DNA of 15,572 nucleotides from JBFWWW01 sp050245975 (GCA_050245975.1 JBFWWW010000079.1:1-15572); one strand, 5' to 3'. Counted from the first letter of the stretch, positions 7,114-15,306 are shown. Notes: generated by a model from the letters alone, not told the origin. Numbers and translations are program-made.

Positions 7114-7665
7114 CTATTCGCCGGAATGGGCCGCATCGTGCGGCGTCTGGTGGCTCAGCGGATCGGGCAGCAGGTCGCCGCGCAGCAGATCGACGAGGTG
7201 GCGCAGCGCGAACAGCACCATGAAGGCGCCGCATACCGGAACGATGAGGTAGAGATACCCCATGCTCCATTCCATCATCGGCGAGGTCTGGTTCCAGCTG
7301 ATGCGCGCGATATCGATGCCGAACTTGATGAGCGCCGCCGACATGATGAGCACGATGCAGACGGCAAAGATCTGCAGCGGACGGTGATAGCGCGCCGGCA
7401 GCCATGAGGTGGCGAGTGCGAGCTGGAAATGCGACCATCGGTCGACGGCGACGGCGGATGCGGTGAAGGTCATCCAGATCAGCAGGAAGCGGGCCGCCTC
7501 CTCGGTCCAGCCGAGGCCCAGGTGCAGGACGTAGCGGTAGAACACGCCCAGGAAGACGACGACGACGATGGCGATAAGCATCAGTCCCGTCAGGACCGCC
7601 AGCAGCGTGCTCGCCGCGTTGGTGGCCACGGCCAGTCCCGATGCGGGTTTCTGTGGCTGTCCCAA
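7114..7665 (-). CDS. dctQ: TRAP transporter small permease, DctQ type (TTG start)
   Basis: This is the four-helix small membrane subunit of the TRAP importer, 183 residues from a TTG start at 7665. The family landmark W-T-E-E-A-A-R-F-L-L-I-W (53-64) lies at the second helix, with further helices at about 97-117 and 136-156. An in-frame ATG at 7767 would add 34 residues, but I reject it. A predicted promoter (7724-7752) and a TGAAA repeat would then fall inside the gene, while the TTG has a strong GGGAGGGG just upstream and gives the usual DctQ length. It is the first gene of the leftward run, divergent from hyuA. An in-frame alternative start between these two is possible. Confidence 0.85.
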   Translation of the reverse strand: MGQPQKPASGLAVATNAASTLLAVLTGLMLIAIVVVVFLGVFYRYVLHLGLGWTEEAARFLLIWMTFTASAVAVDRWSHFQLALATSWLPARYHRPLQIFAVCIVLIMSAALIKFGIDIARISWNQTSPMMEWSMGYLYLIVPVCGAFMVLFALRHLVDLLRGDLLPDPLSHQTPHDAAHSGE

Positions 7666-7713
7666 TGCCCCTCCCGAGCCTTTGCGCGCGATGCGGATTG
7701 TGCGTAAGCTTGC

Positions 7714-7740
7714 AGTGAAAGAAATGAAAACTGAAAGGAG
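7714..7740 (+). repeat. TGAAA-rich repeat, copy 1
   Basis: Three TGAAA units occur in tandem, TGAAAGAAA-TGAAAAC-TGAAAGG, followed by GGAG. The run lies over the predicted -10 box of dctQ. It is similar in sequence and the same in orientation to copy 2 at 7837-7867. This is a candidate operator for a regulator controlling both arms; the protein that would bind it is not known. Confidence 0.5.
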
Positions 7741-7752
7741 GCGGCGAGTCAA
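7724..7752 (-). promoter_or_regulatory. Predicted dctQ promoter
   Basis: On the minus strand TTGACT (7752-7747) and TTTCAT (7729-7724) are separated by exactly 17 bases. This gives 5 of 6 and 4 of 6 matches to the housekeeping -35 and -10 boxes. Transcription would begin near 7717, about 50 bases before the TTG start of dctQ. It would drive the whole leftward run. This is prediction only. Confidence 0.5.
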
Positions 7753-7810
7753 TCGCCCGTCGTGCACGCTGTAGATGCAGCGATTGCCGCTGACGGCGGC
7801 GAGAATGGGC

Positions 7811-7839
7811 TTGACGCGGCGGCTGACTTAAATTTCACT
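7811..7839 (+). promoter_or_regulatory. Possible hyuA promoter
   Basis: TTGACG at 7811-7816 is a good -35 box. At a 17-base spacing the -10 position reads TTCACT (7834-7839), only 3 of 6 matches, overlapping the left arm of the inverted repeat in copy 2. The arrangement mirrors the dctQ side, where the -10 box also overlaps a repeat copy. A weak core promoter would fit an activator-dependent or tightly repressed operon. Confidence 0.35.
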
Positions 7840-7867
7840 GAAAAAAGTGAAAAACTGAGAATGGAGC
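7833..7867 (+). repeat. TGAAA-rich repeat, copy 2, with inverted repeat
   Basis: TGAAAAAAG-TGAAAAAC-TGAGAATGGAG (7838-7866) parallels copy 1. It also forms a perfect inverted repeat, TTTCACT (7833-7839) with AGTGAAA (7846-7852), 6-base spacer. It sits directly upstream of the hyuA ribosome binding site GGAG (7863-7866). A dyad of this size is a plausible binding site for a dimeric regulator, and bound protein here would block hyuA transcription. The regulator family cannot be named. Confidence 0.5.
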
Positions 7868-7871
7868 TTCC

Positions 7872-9965
7872 GTGTACACGCTTTCGGTTGATATCGGCGG
7901 AACATTCACGGACGTTGTCGCCTTCGACGAGGCGACCGGGCGGACGGCTGTCGGCAAGGCGCTGACCACGCCGGCGGACCTTCGCAAAGGTGTATTCGCC
8001 GGTCTTGAGAATGCGGCGATCGAGCTGGGTCTGCCGCTGGCCACCATCCTGGGCGAAGCCAAGCGCTTCGTGCATGCCACCACGCAGTCGAGCAACGCCA
8101 TCTTCGCCTTCACGGGGGCAAAGACGGCCGTCATCACCACGCGCGGCTTCGGTGACACCCTCACCATCATGCGCGCCACGGGCCGCGTCGCCGGCTTGAG
8201 CGTGTTCGAGCGCCACCACTACCGCATGACGCAGAAGCCGCGCATGCTCGCCGACGAGCGCGACATCTTCGAGGTGTCGGAGCGCACCGATTACGCCGGC
8301 CGGCCGGTCATTCCGCTCGACGAGGCCGCAATCCGCAGGCTCGCGGCCGAATTCCGCAGCAAGGGGTATGCGGCGGTGGCGGTCTCCTTCCTGTTCTCGC
8401 ACAAGAACGCGTCGCACGAGAAGCGCGTCCGCGAGATCCTGAAGCAGGAGGCGCCGGAGCTTTATGTTTCCCTGTCGAGCGAGGTCGCTCCCGTTCTCGG
8501 CGAGTACGAGCGCAGCGCCACCGCGCTCTTCAATGCTTATGTCGGGCCGGTCATCGAGGGCTATCTCGACGAGCTGGTCGGCTCGCTCGGCAGCGCCGGC
8601 CTCAAGTCGCAGGCGCTGATCGTCCAGGCCAACGGGGGACTGACCACGCCGGCGCAGACCATTCCCATCTTCACCGTCGAATCGGGCCCCGCTGCCGGTG
8701 TCGTCGGCAGCGCGCACCTTGCGCGCCAGCTCGGCATCGATGACGTGATCGCCACCGATGTCGGCGGCACCACCTTCAAGGTCGCCATCATCGAGGGCGG
8801 CCAGTGGGCCTACGCAAAGGAGACGGTGCTCAACCAGTACCAGCTCCGCCTGCCCATGGTGGACGTCGTGTCCATCGGCGCCGGCGGCGGCTCGATCGCC
8901 TGGATCGACAACGGGCGGCTGCGCGTCGGACCCAAGAGCGCCTCGGCCGATCCGGGTCCGGCCTGCTACGGCCTCGGCGGCACCGAGCCGACGGTGACCG
9001 ATGCCGACGTCGTGCTCGGCTACATCTCGACCGACCGCTTCCTCGGCGGCCGCATGACCCTCAGCCACGATGCCGCCTACGAGGCCGTCAAGACGCGCAT
9101 TGCCGATCCGCTGTTCGACGGCGACGTGACGGCCGCGGCTGCTGGCATCCGGCGCGTCGTCGACGCGCAGATGGCCGACCTGATCCGCAAGACGACGCTG
9201 CAGCGCGGCTATGATCCGCGCCGCTTCGCCATGATGGCCTATGGCGGATCGGGACCGGTGCACGCCGCGTCCTACGGCGGCGATCTCGGCGTGACCGAGA
9301 TCATCATCCCGCTGCAGGCGCCGGTGCATTCGGCCTACGGTGCGGCCCTGTCGGACGTCCGCTTCAGCCTGCGCTACTCCGACCCCATGAACCTGCCCGT
9401 GCCGGCGGAGAAGCTCGAAGCCGTCTACACGCCGATGGAGGCGCAGGGCGACAAACAGCTCGCGAGCGCCGATGTCGCCAAGAAGAGCCGGCGCTTCGAG
9501 CGCTGGGCGGAGGCGCGCTACCGGCGCCAGGTGCACACGGTCCGCATCCCCGTGCCGGCCGCCATCCGCACGGACGGCGACGTGGCGAAGATCGCGCAGA
9601 CCTTCGAGGCGGAATACGAGCGGCTGTTCGGTCCGGGCTCGGGCCTCAAGGATGCCGGCGTCGAGATCGTGGACTACGGCGTCGACGCCGTCGGCCTGGT
9701 GGAAAAGCCGAAGCCTGCCCAGCCTGCGGCCGCCGCGATCGGCAAGCCGCGTCTGCGCCGCGCCGCCTACTGCACGCTCACCAACCGCGTGCTGGACACG
9801 CCGGTCTGGGATGCGGCGGCGCTGCCGCCGGGGGCGAGCGTCGCCGGCCCCGCCGTGATCGAGCATCCGAGCACGACGATCGTTCTGCACAGCGGCCAGA
9901 CCGCCCGCGTCGACGACTTCGGCAACACCCGCATCACACCGACAAGCAAGACGGACAAGGGCTGA
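7872..9965 (+). CDS. Hydantoinase/oxoprolinase family protein, A subunit (HyuA type)
   Basis: This 697-residue protein has the full length of the HyuA family (N-methylhydantoinase A, 5-oxoprolinase N-half, acetone/acetophenone carboxylase subunits). These use ATP to phosphorylate an amide or enolate substrate. Two phosphate-binding signatures of the ASKHA-like fold are seen: V-D-I-G-G-T-F-T-D (6-14) and A-T-D-V-G-G-T-T-F-K (294-303). The typical C-terminal segment P-S-T-T-I-V-L-H-S-G-Q is also present. The start is GTG at 7872, with GGAG five bases upstream; the protein begins directly at the first strand. It is followed by hyuB after four bases, so the pair should form one complex. Lactam or hydantoin opening and ketone carboxylation are all possible. 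Confidence 0.9.
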   Translation: MYTLSVDIGGTFTDVVAFDEATGRTAVGKALTTPADLRKGVFAGLENAAIELGLPLATILGEAKRFVHATTQSSNAIFAFTGAKTAVITTRGFGDTLTIMRATGRVAGLSVFERHHYRMTQKPRMLADERDIFEVSERTDYAGRPVIPLDEAAIRRLAAEFRSKGYAAVAVSFLFSHKNASHEKRVREILKQEAPELYVSLSSEVAPVLGEYERSATALFNAYVGPVIEGYLDELVGSLGSAGLKSQALIVQANGGLTTPAQTIPIFTVESGPAAGVVGSAHLARQLGIDDVIATDVGGTTFKVAIIEGGQWAYAKETVLNQYQLRLPMVDVVSIGAGGGSIAWIDNGRLRVGPKSASADPGPACYGLGGTEPTVTDADVVLGYISTDRFLGGRMTLSHDAAYEAVKTRIADPLFDGDVTAAAAGIRRVVDAQMADLIRKTTLQRGYDPRRFAMMAYGGSGPVHAASYGGDLGVTEIIIPLQAPVHSAYGAALSDVRFSLRYSDPMNLPVPAEKLEAVYTPMEAQGDKQLASADVAKKSRRFERWAEARYRRQVHTVRIPVPAAIRTDGDVAKIAQTFEAEYERLFGPGSGLKDAGVEIVDYGVDAVGLVEKPKPAQPAAAAIGKPRLRRAAYCTLTNRVLDTPVWDAAALPPGASVAGPAVIEHPSTTIVLHSGQTARVDDFGNTRITPTSKTDKG

Positions 9966-9969
9966 ACCC

Positions 9970-12165
9970 ATGCTCGAGATTGGACAGAAAAAGACCGTCG
10001 ATCCCGTCACCTTCGAGGTCCTCAATCATCGCCTGATGACCATCAGCGAGGAGATGGGCATCCAGTACATGCGCTGTTCGGGCTCCAACGTGCTCATCAC
10101 CGGCAACGACGCCGCCGCGGCCGTCATGCTCGCCGACGGGTCGCTGGTGTCGGTCGGGCCCTACATCGTGACCCAGGGCAACGTGCTGCCGCTGATCGTG
10201 GAGAGCACGTTCAAGACGCTCGGTCCCGGCGAGGAGATCGAGGACGGCGACATCTTCATCTGCAACGACCCCTATCTCGGCGCCATCCACCACCCCGACA
10301 TCGCCACCGTCGCGCCCGTGTTCTGGGAGGGCAAGCTGGTGGCCTGGGTCGGTGCGTCCGGCCATCAGCTCGACAACGGCGGCATGGACCCCGGCGGCTT
10401 CTCGATCAAGGTCGTCGACACGCACCAGGAAGGCCTGCGCATGCCGCCGGTCAAGATCGCGCAGCGCGGTGTCGTGCGCGAGGACGTTCTGCGCTGGATC
10501 CGCAACCAGGTGCGCGATCCGCTGGTGGCGCTCGACATCAAGGGCCAGATCGCCTCGCTCAACAGCGGGCGCCGGCGCGTGCTGGAGCTGTTCGAGCGCT
10601 GGGGCACCGACACGGTGAACGCGGCGATGCGCCAGTGCATCGACTACGCGCGCGAGAAGCTGGAGGCGCGTCTGGCCGAGCTGCCGGACGGGCGCTGGCG
10701 CGAGGTGCAGTACATCGACCACGACGGCCACGATCCGGAGAAGATCTTCAAGATCGTCTGCACGCTCACCAAGACCGGCAGCCGCCTGAAGTTCGATTTC
10801 ACGGGCACCTCGCCCAATGCGCGCGGGCTCATCAACTGCACCTACGCGGGACTGCAGGCCGCCTGCCTCACGGCGACCTACCTCAACCTGTGCTGGGACA
10901 TCCCGTGGAATCGCGGCGTGCGCGACTGCATGGACATCGTCAGCGAGACCGGCACCGTCAACAACGCCGCCTATCCCGCGCCGTGCGCCATGGCCACCAT
11001 CTCGGCCGTGATCGTCACCATCGACTCGGTCTGGCGCTGCCTGTCGCAGATGGTGCTCGCCAGCAAGACATACGGCCATGAATCGATGGCGGTGTGGTCG
11101 GGCACGTCGATGGCGCCCATCTTCGCCGGCACCAGCCAGCACGGCTTCGCCTTCGCGGCCACCGAGATGAGCCATTTCGGCGGCGGCGGCGGGGCGAGCT
11201 TCGACAGGGACGGCGTCGACACGGCCGGCATCGTCTTCAACACCACGCCCAACATGCCCAACATCGAGGACCAGGAAGCCGAGTATCCGGTGCTCTATCT
11301 CTTCCGCCGGCATCTGCGCGATTCCGGCGGTCCCGGCCGCTTCCGCGGCGGCCGCTCGGGCGAGCTGGCCTACACCATCTACGACGCGCCGGAGGGCCAG
11401 CTCGAAGGTCTCTTTGCCGGCACCGGCGCCGAGATGCCGAACGGGATTGGCATCGTCGGCGGCTACCCGGGCTCGGCCATTTCCATCGCCCGCGTGCTCG
11501 AGACCGACATCGCCGGTCGCCTCAAGGCCGGCTCGGAGCTGCCCGACGAGCTCAGGACGATCAACGGCAAGCTCGAATGGCTCGCGAGCAAGCACACGCG
11601 CTCGCCGATCCTCGCCGGCGACGTCTGGTATCACAGCTGGCAGGGCGGCGGCGGCTACGGCGACCCGCTGCAGCGCGAGGCCGGCCGCGTTGCCGACGAC
11701 CTGCGCCGCGGCGCGATCTCCCCGGCCTCCGCGCAGGACATTTACGGCGTCGTCATCACGGCGTCCGGCGCCGTCGACGAGGAGGCAACGGCCAGGCGGC
11801 GCGATGCCATCCGCGCCGACCGCCGCGCCCGCGCGCGTCAGGTCGACCCCGGCGATGCGGTCGTCTCCTATGCCGGCAAGGGCAAGATCAGCATCGGTCC
11901 CGCCCTCGTGGTGGACACGGAGGCCGATGCCGTCACCTGCGGCCATTGCGGCCATCGCCATTGCGGGACGAAGGACAACCTGCTGGCGCACCTCGGCCGG
12001 CTCGACTCGAAGTTGAGCGCCGCCGGTCCCGTGCGCGGCGAGGCCTACGATCGCAAGCGCTTCTCGCTGCGCCAGTTCGTCTGCCGCAATTGCGGAACGC
12101 TCACCGATACGCAGGTGGGGCTCGACGGCGCGCCGCTGGGTTTCGCGGCGCCGCAGATCACCTGA
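9970..12165 (+). CDS. Hydantoinase B/oxoprolinase family protein with cysteine-rich C-terminal extension
   Basis: This 731-residue HyuB-type subunit is the partner of HyuA. Family landmarks are N-D-P-Y-L-G-A-I-H-H-P-D (99-110), G-H-Q-L-D-N-G-G (131-138, the likely metal-site His/Asp region), L-K-F-D-F-T-G-T-S-P-N-A and G-G-G-G-Y-G-D-P-L. After the catalytic body there is a tail from about 640 with C-G-H-C-G-H-R-H-C (C657, C660, C665) and C-R-N-C (C705, C708), a likely zinc site. Plain HyuB proteins are usually shorter (about 500-600). The tail might do the work of the separate zinc-binding gamma subunit of acetone carboxylases; that is inference. The ATG at 9970 has AAGGG upstream. The FAH gene follows after ten bases. 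Confidence 0.9.
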   Translation: MLEIGQKKTVDPVTFEVLNHRLMTISEEMGIQYMRCSGSNVLITGNDAAAAVMLADGSLVSVGPYIVTQGNVLPLIVESTFKTLGPGEEIEDGDIFICNDPYLGAIHHPDIATVAPVFWEGKLVAWVGASGHQLDNGGMDPGGFSIKVVDTHQEGLRMPPVKIAQRGVVREDVLRWIRNQVRDPLVALDIKGQIASLNSGRRRVLELFERWGTDTVNAAMRQCIDYAREKLEARLAELPDGRWREVQYIDHDGHDPEKIFKIVCTLTKTGSRLKFDFTGTSPNARGLINCTYAGLQAACLTATYLNLCWDIPWNRGVRDCMDIVSETGTVNNAAYPAPCAMATISAVIVTIDSVWRCLSQMVLASKTYGHESMAVWSGTSMAPIFAGTSQHGFAFAATEMSHFGGGGGASFDRDGVDTAGIVFNTTPNMPNIEDQEAEYPVLYLFRRHLRDSGGPGRFRGGRSGELAYTIYDAPEGQLEGLFAGTGAEMPNGIGIVGGYPGSAISIARVLETDIAGRLKAGSELPDELRTINGKLEWLASKHTRSPILAGDVWYHSWQGGGGYGDPLQREAGRVADDLRRGAISPASAQDIYGVVITASGAVDEEATARRRDAIRADRRARARQVDPGDAVVSYAGKGKISIGPALVVDTEADAVTCGHCGHRHCGTKDNLLAHLGRLDSKLSAAGPVRGEAYDRKRFSLRQFVCRNCGTLTDTQVGLDGAPLGFAAPQIT

Positions 12166-12175
12166 AGGAGGATCC

Positions 12176-13030
12176 ATGACGACTCTGTTGGTGATGTTCT
12201 CGGAACGCCGCGAGCCGCTGCGCCCCGGCCTTATGGAGGGCGAGGAGATCGCGGATCTCGCGCCCGCCTATCCGACGGTTGCCGCCTTCCTCGCCGCACA
12301 TCCCTCGGGCTGGCCGGCGGACCTCAAGGCGCCGAAGGACGCGAGGCGCCTGGCCCGGGGCAAGGTGCGGCTCGGCCCCCCGGTCGATCCCGGCAACATC
12401 GTCTATGCTGTGGGTGCCAACTATCGCAAGCATGCCGAGGAGGCGGGTCTCAGCGTGCCGCAGAAGCCGGTGATCTTCCTCAAGCCCTATACGGCCCTCG
12501 TCGGGCCCGACGAGCCCATCTCCGCGCCGCCGGTCTCGGCTGAGCTCGATTACGAGGGCGAGCTTGCCGTCGTCATCGGCAAGGACGCCTCGCGCGTGTC
12601 GGCCGCCGATGCGCCGGCCTACGTCGCCGGCATCACGATCCTCAACGACACCACCGCGCGCGACCTGCAGTGGATCGAGCTGGGCAAGAACAGGATCGTC
12701 GACTGGTTCCCCTCCAAGTGTCTCGACCGCTCCTCGCCGCTCGGCCCGGGCATCGCCAGCCTCAAGTCCGTCGCCGACATCCATCGCCTGCAGCTCAAGA
12801 CCCGGCTCAACGGCGAGCTGATGCAGGACGCGGATACGAGCCTGATGGTCTACGATACCTGGAAGCTCATCGAATACGCGACCGCGCACGCGACCTTGCG
12901 TGCCGGCGACGTCCTGGCCACCGGCACGCCGTTCGGCGTCGGCGGCTTCCGCAGCATCTTCCTGAAAAGCAGGGATGTGGTGCGCATTGACCTGGAGGGT
13001 GTCGGTACGCTGCAAAATCCCGTCGCCTAG
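12176..13030 (+). CDS. Fumarylacetoacetate hydrolase (FAH) family protein
   Basis: This 284-residue enzyme belongs to the FAH superfamily, which uses a bound divalent metal to hydrolyse or decarboxylate acylpyruvates and related 2-oxo/enol acids from ring-cleavage pathways. The catalytic histidine block N-Y-R-K-H-A-E-E is at 82-89 (H86). Metal ligands are E127 and E129 in L-D-Y-E-G-E-L, and D158 in I-L-N-D-T-T-A-R-D-L-Q. K181 and the late A-T-G-T-P-F-G-V-G motif (248-256) are also typical. All key residues are present, so it should be active. A strong AAGGAGG precedes the ATG. It closes the enzyme part of the rightward operon and may cleave the acid formed after HyuAB action. The exact substrate is unknown. 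Confidence 0.93.
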   Translation: MTTLLVMFSERREPLRPGLMEGEEIADLAPAYPTVAAFLAAHPSGWPADLKAPKDARRLARGKVRLGPPVDPGNIVYAVGANYRKHAEEAGLSVPQKPVIFLKPYTALVGPDEPISAPPVSAELDYEGELAVVIGKDASRVSAADAPAYVAGITILNDTTARDLQWIELGKNRIVDWFPSKCLDRSSPLGPGIASLKSVADIHRLQLKTRLNGELMQDADTSLMVYDTWKLIEYATAHATLRAGDVLATGTPFGVGGFRSIFLKSRDVVRIDLEGVGTLQNPVA

Positions 13031-13038
13031 GATTAAGT

Positions 13039-13067
13039 CCGGTCTCGCCGGCAGTGGCGAAATCCGG
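13039..13067 (+). other. Imperfect hairpin between the FAH and binding-protein genes
   Basis: Within the 93-base gap, CCGG (13039-13042) pairs with CCGG (13064-13067) and TCGCC (13045-13049) with GGCGA (13056-13060) around a 6-base loop. No T-run follows, so it is not an intrinsic terminator. It could be an mRNA-stabilising or processing stem that separates enzyme from transporter expression, or be chance in GC-rich DNA. Confidence 0.3.
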
Positions 13068-13123
13068 CAAGCGCGGCGGGCGCAAGGTTCGGAAGTGTTG
13101 GCAACCTGAGGTGGAGACCGAGC

Positions 13124-14410
13124 ATGTGCCTGAGAAGCGTGTTTATGGCCCGCGTGGGCCTCAAGGGAAGTGCCGTCGCGGCGTTCCTGCTGGGTACGCT
13201 GGCCGGTGTGGTCGGCGCCGGCGCGCAGACGACCGTCAAGGTCGGGGCGCTCTATCCGCTCTCGGGACAGGTGGCCAAGTCCGGAGAGGACACGCTCAAC
13301 GCCATCCGGCTCGCCATCGACATCATCAACAACAAGCAGACGGGCATCGACCTTCCCTTTGCCGCCACCGAAGGTCTCCCCAATCTCAAGGGCGCCAAGA
13401 TCGAGCTGGTTGCCGCCGACCACCAGGGCTCGCCCGAGATCGGGCAGGCGGAGGCCGAGCGCCTCATCGAGCAGCAGAAGGTGGTGGCCCTGATCGGCGC
13501 CTTCCACAGCTCTGTCGCTGCGACGTCCTCGCAGGTCGCCGAGCGCATGGGCATTCCCTACATCTCGGGCGAGTCCGAGGCGACGGAGCTCACCGAGCGC
13601 GGCTTCAAGTGGTTCTTCCGCACGACGCCGAGTTCCGACACGCAGGCCCGCGACTTCTTCGCGTTCCTGCGCCAGCTCAACGAGAAGAACAACGCCAAGA
13701 TCGCCACGCTGGCGATCGTCAATGAGAACACGCTCTGGGGCGAAGGCTTCCGCAAGTCGCTGGAGAAGTTCGTCGGTGACTATCCCGAGTTCAAGGTCGT
13801 CGCCAAGGTCACCTACCAGCAGGGCACCACCGACGTGACGAGCGAGGTCCAGCGCCTGATCGCGGCCAAGCCCGATGTCGTGCTGCACGCGTCCTACGAC
13901 GCGGAGGCGATCCTGTTCGCCAAGACCTACAAGCAGTACAACTTCCGGCCGCAGGGCATTCTCGCCATCGGCGCCGCGTTCGGCTCCAACGCGTTCCGCA
14001 CCGCGCTCGGCGCGGATGCCGACAACTTCCTCGTCCGCGATCACTGGTCGCGGGATCTGGCGAGCCGCAAGCCCGTCATCGCCCAGGTCGGCAAGCTCTA
14101 CAAGGAGCGCTACAAGAAGGACATGGACGGCACGCCCGCCCGCGCCTTCACGGCCATGATGACGCTGGCCGATGCGATCAATCGCGCCGGCTCGACGGAC
14201 CCCGAGAAGATCCGCCAGGCCCTGGTCGCGACCAACCTCGGCGAGAAGGACACTATCATGCCGTGGGAGGGTGTGAAGTTCGACGCCAAGGGTCAGAACA
14301 CGCTGACGCGCGGCATCTTCATTCAGATCCAGGGTGGCGCCCCGCACACGGTGTGGCCGTTCGAGCTGGCGCCGGCCAAGCTTGTTTGGCCGCGTCCCGC
14401 GTGGCATTGA
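13124..14410 (+). CDS. ABC transporter substrate-binding protein, branched-chain amino acid (LivJ) type
   Basis: This 428-residue periplasmic binding protein has a signal peptide at about 1-34, cleaved near G-A-G-A-Q (31-35). The mature part opens V-K-V-G-A-L-Y-P-L-S-G-Q, followed by the conserved A-I-R-L-A-I-D-I-I-N-N block and A-L-I-G-A-F-H-S-S-V. The late M-P-W-E-G-V-K-F-D-A-K-G-Q-N is also typical of Peripla_BP_6 proteins. Such proteins bind amino acids but also amides, urea and aromatic acids, so the ligand here is more likely the substrate of the neighbouring enzymes. The ATG at 13124 is chosen because GGAG lies 7 bases upstream; an in-frame ATG at 13145 has a weaker site and would also leave a signal peptide. 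Confidence 0.93.
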   Translation: MCLRSVFMARVGLKGSAVAAFLLGTLAGVVGAGAQTTVKVGALYPLSGQVAKSGEDTLNAIRLAIDIINNKQTGIDLPFAATEGLPNLKGAKIELVAADHQGSPEIGQAEAERLIEQQKVVALIGAFHSSVAATSSQVAERMGIPYISGESEATELTERGFKWFFRTTPSSDTQARDFFAFLRQLNEKNNAKIATLAIVNENTLWGEGFRKSLEKFVGDYPEFKVVAKVTYQQGTTDVTSEVQRLIAAKPDVVLHASYDAEAILFAKTYKQYNFRPQGILAIGAAFGSNAFRTALGADADNFLVRDHWSRDLASRKPVIAQVGKLYKERYKKDMDGTPARAFTAMMTLADAINRAGSTDPEKIRQALVATNLGEKDTIMPWEGVKFDAKGQNTLTRGIFIQIQGGAPHTVWPFELAPAKLVWPRPAWH

Positions 14411-14437
14411 TCCGGGGCTGAAGCGAGCGGGGAGAGG

Positions 14438-15304
14438 ATGTCCCAGAGCCTGTTCATACAACTGCTCGTCAGCGGCATTGGAATGGGCTTCATCTTCGCG
14501 CTCATCGCCATCGGCCTGACGCTGATCTACGGCGTCATGGACGTCGTGAACTTCGCCCACGGCGAATTCCTGATGATCGCGATGTACGCGACCTATCTGG
14601 CGTTCGCCCATTGGGGCCTCGATCCGCTCGTCACTTTGCCGTTCGTGGCGGCGCTGATGTTCCTGTTCGGGGTGGGCGTGTACTACCTGCTGGTCAGGAA
14701 CGTCATCGGCGGCGCGATGCACGCCCAGATCTTCGCCACCTTCGGCTTGATGGTCTTCCTGCAGGCCGCGGCGCAGTTCGTGATGGGCGCGGATTATTTC
14801 GCCGTCTCCCGCAGTCTGCTGTCCGGCGTGGTGGTGCTCGACAACATCACGATCCCCGTGCCGCAGATCGCGGCGGTGGTGGGGGTGTCGATCGCGACCT
14901 TGATCCTCTACTGGTTCGTGTTCCGCACCGGTCCCGGCCGGTCGCTGCGGGCCGCCGCCCAGGACCGGCAGGCCGCGCTGACGGTCGGCATCAACGTCGA
15001 CCGCATGTACGCGCTCGCGTGGGGCATCGGCGCGGCCTGCGTCGGCGTTGCCGGCTCGCTGCTCGCAAACTTCTACTACGTGTTCCCCCGTGTCGGCGCC
15101 GTCTTCGTTCTCATCGCCTACGTCACGGTGGCGCTCGGCGGCTTCGGCTCCATTCACGGCGCCCTGATCGCCGGCGTCCTGATCGGCCTGCTGCAGGTCC
15201 TGGCCGGCTTCTTCGTGTCGTCGCAGCTCAAGTTCGTGCCCGTCTACGCGCTCTATCTCATCGTCGTGCTCCTGCGCCCGCGCGGCATTGCCGGTCGAGC
15301 CTAG
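14438..15304 (+). CDS. Branched-chain amino acid ABC transporter permease, LivH type
   Basis: This 288-residue inner-membrane permease has the length and landmarks of LivH. The first helices lead into G-L-T-L-I-Y-G-V-M-D-V-V-N-F-A-H-G-E-F (26-44), and a later D-R-Q-A-A-L-T-V-G-I-N segment is the cytoplasmic loop that contacts the ATPase. It pairs with the LivM-type permease that starts two bases after its stop codon. A GGAGAGG directly precedes the ATG at 14438, and the gap to the binding-protein gene is 27 bases. The ATPase genes (LivG, LivF types) are not in the window and should lie to the right. Confidence 0.95.
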   Translation: MSQSLFIQLLVSGIGMGFIFALIAIGLTLIYGVMDVVNFAHGEFLMIAMYATYLAFAHWGLDPLVTLPFVAALMFLFGVGVYYLLVRNVIGGAMHAQIFATFGLMVFLQAAAQFVMGADYFAVSRSLLSGVVVLDNITIPVPQIAAVVGVSIATLILYWFVFRTGPGRSLRAAAQDRQAALTVGINVDRMYALAWGIGAACVGVAGSLLANFYYVFPRVGAVFVLIAYVTVALGGFGSIHGALIAGVLIGLLQVLAGFFVSSQLKFVPVYALYLIVVLLRPRGIAGRA

Positions 15305-15306
15305 GC

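Noticed and set aside
5798..7252. A 484-codon plus-strand open frame opposite dctM
   Set aside because: The translation is an extreme Asp/His/Arg/Glu mixture produced by the complement of hydrophobic-residue codons in dctM.
7749..10025. A 758-codon open frame on the minus strand, opposite hyuA
   Set aside because: It is antisense to a well-recognised gene. Its translation is rich in Arg, Ala, Gly, Asp and His without family motifs, as expected from the complement of GC-rich codons.
9934..12177. A 747-codon open frame on the minus strand, opposite hyuB
   Set aside because: Same reason: low-complexity composition, no recognisable domains, and it runs almost exactly the length of hyuB in the opposite strand.
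12158..15157. A 999-codon open frame on the minus strand across the FAH, binding-protein and livH genes
   Set aside because: It spans three clear genes and their gaps, is rich in Arg/Asp/Gly/His, and shows no domain. Its length reflects rarity of stop codons in high-GC DNA.
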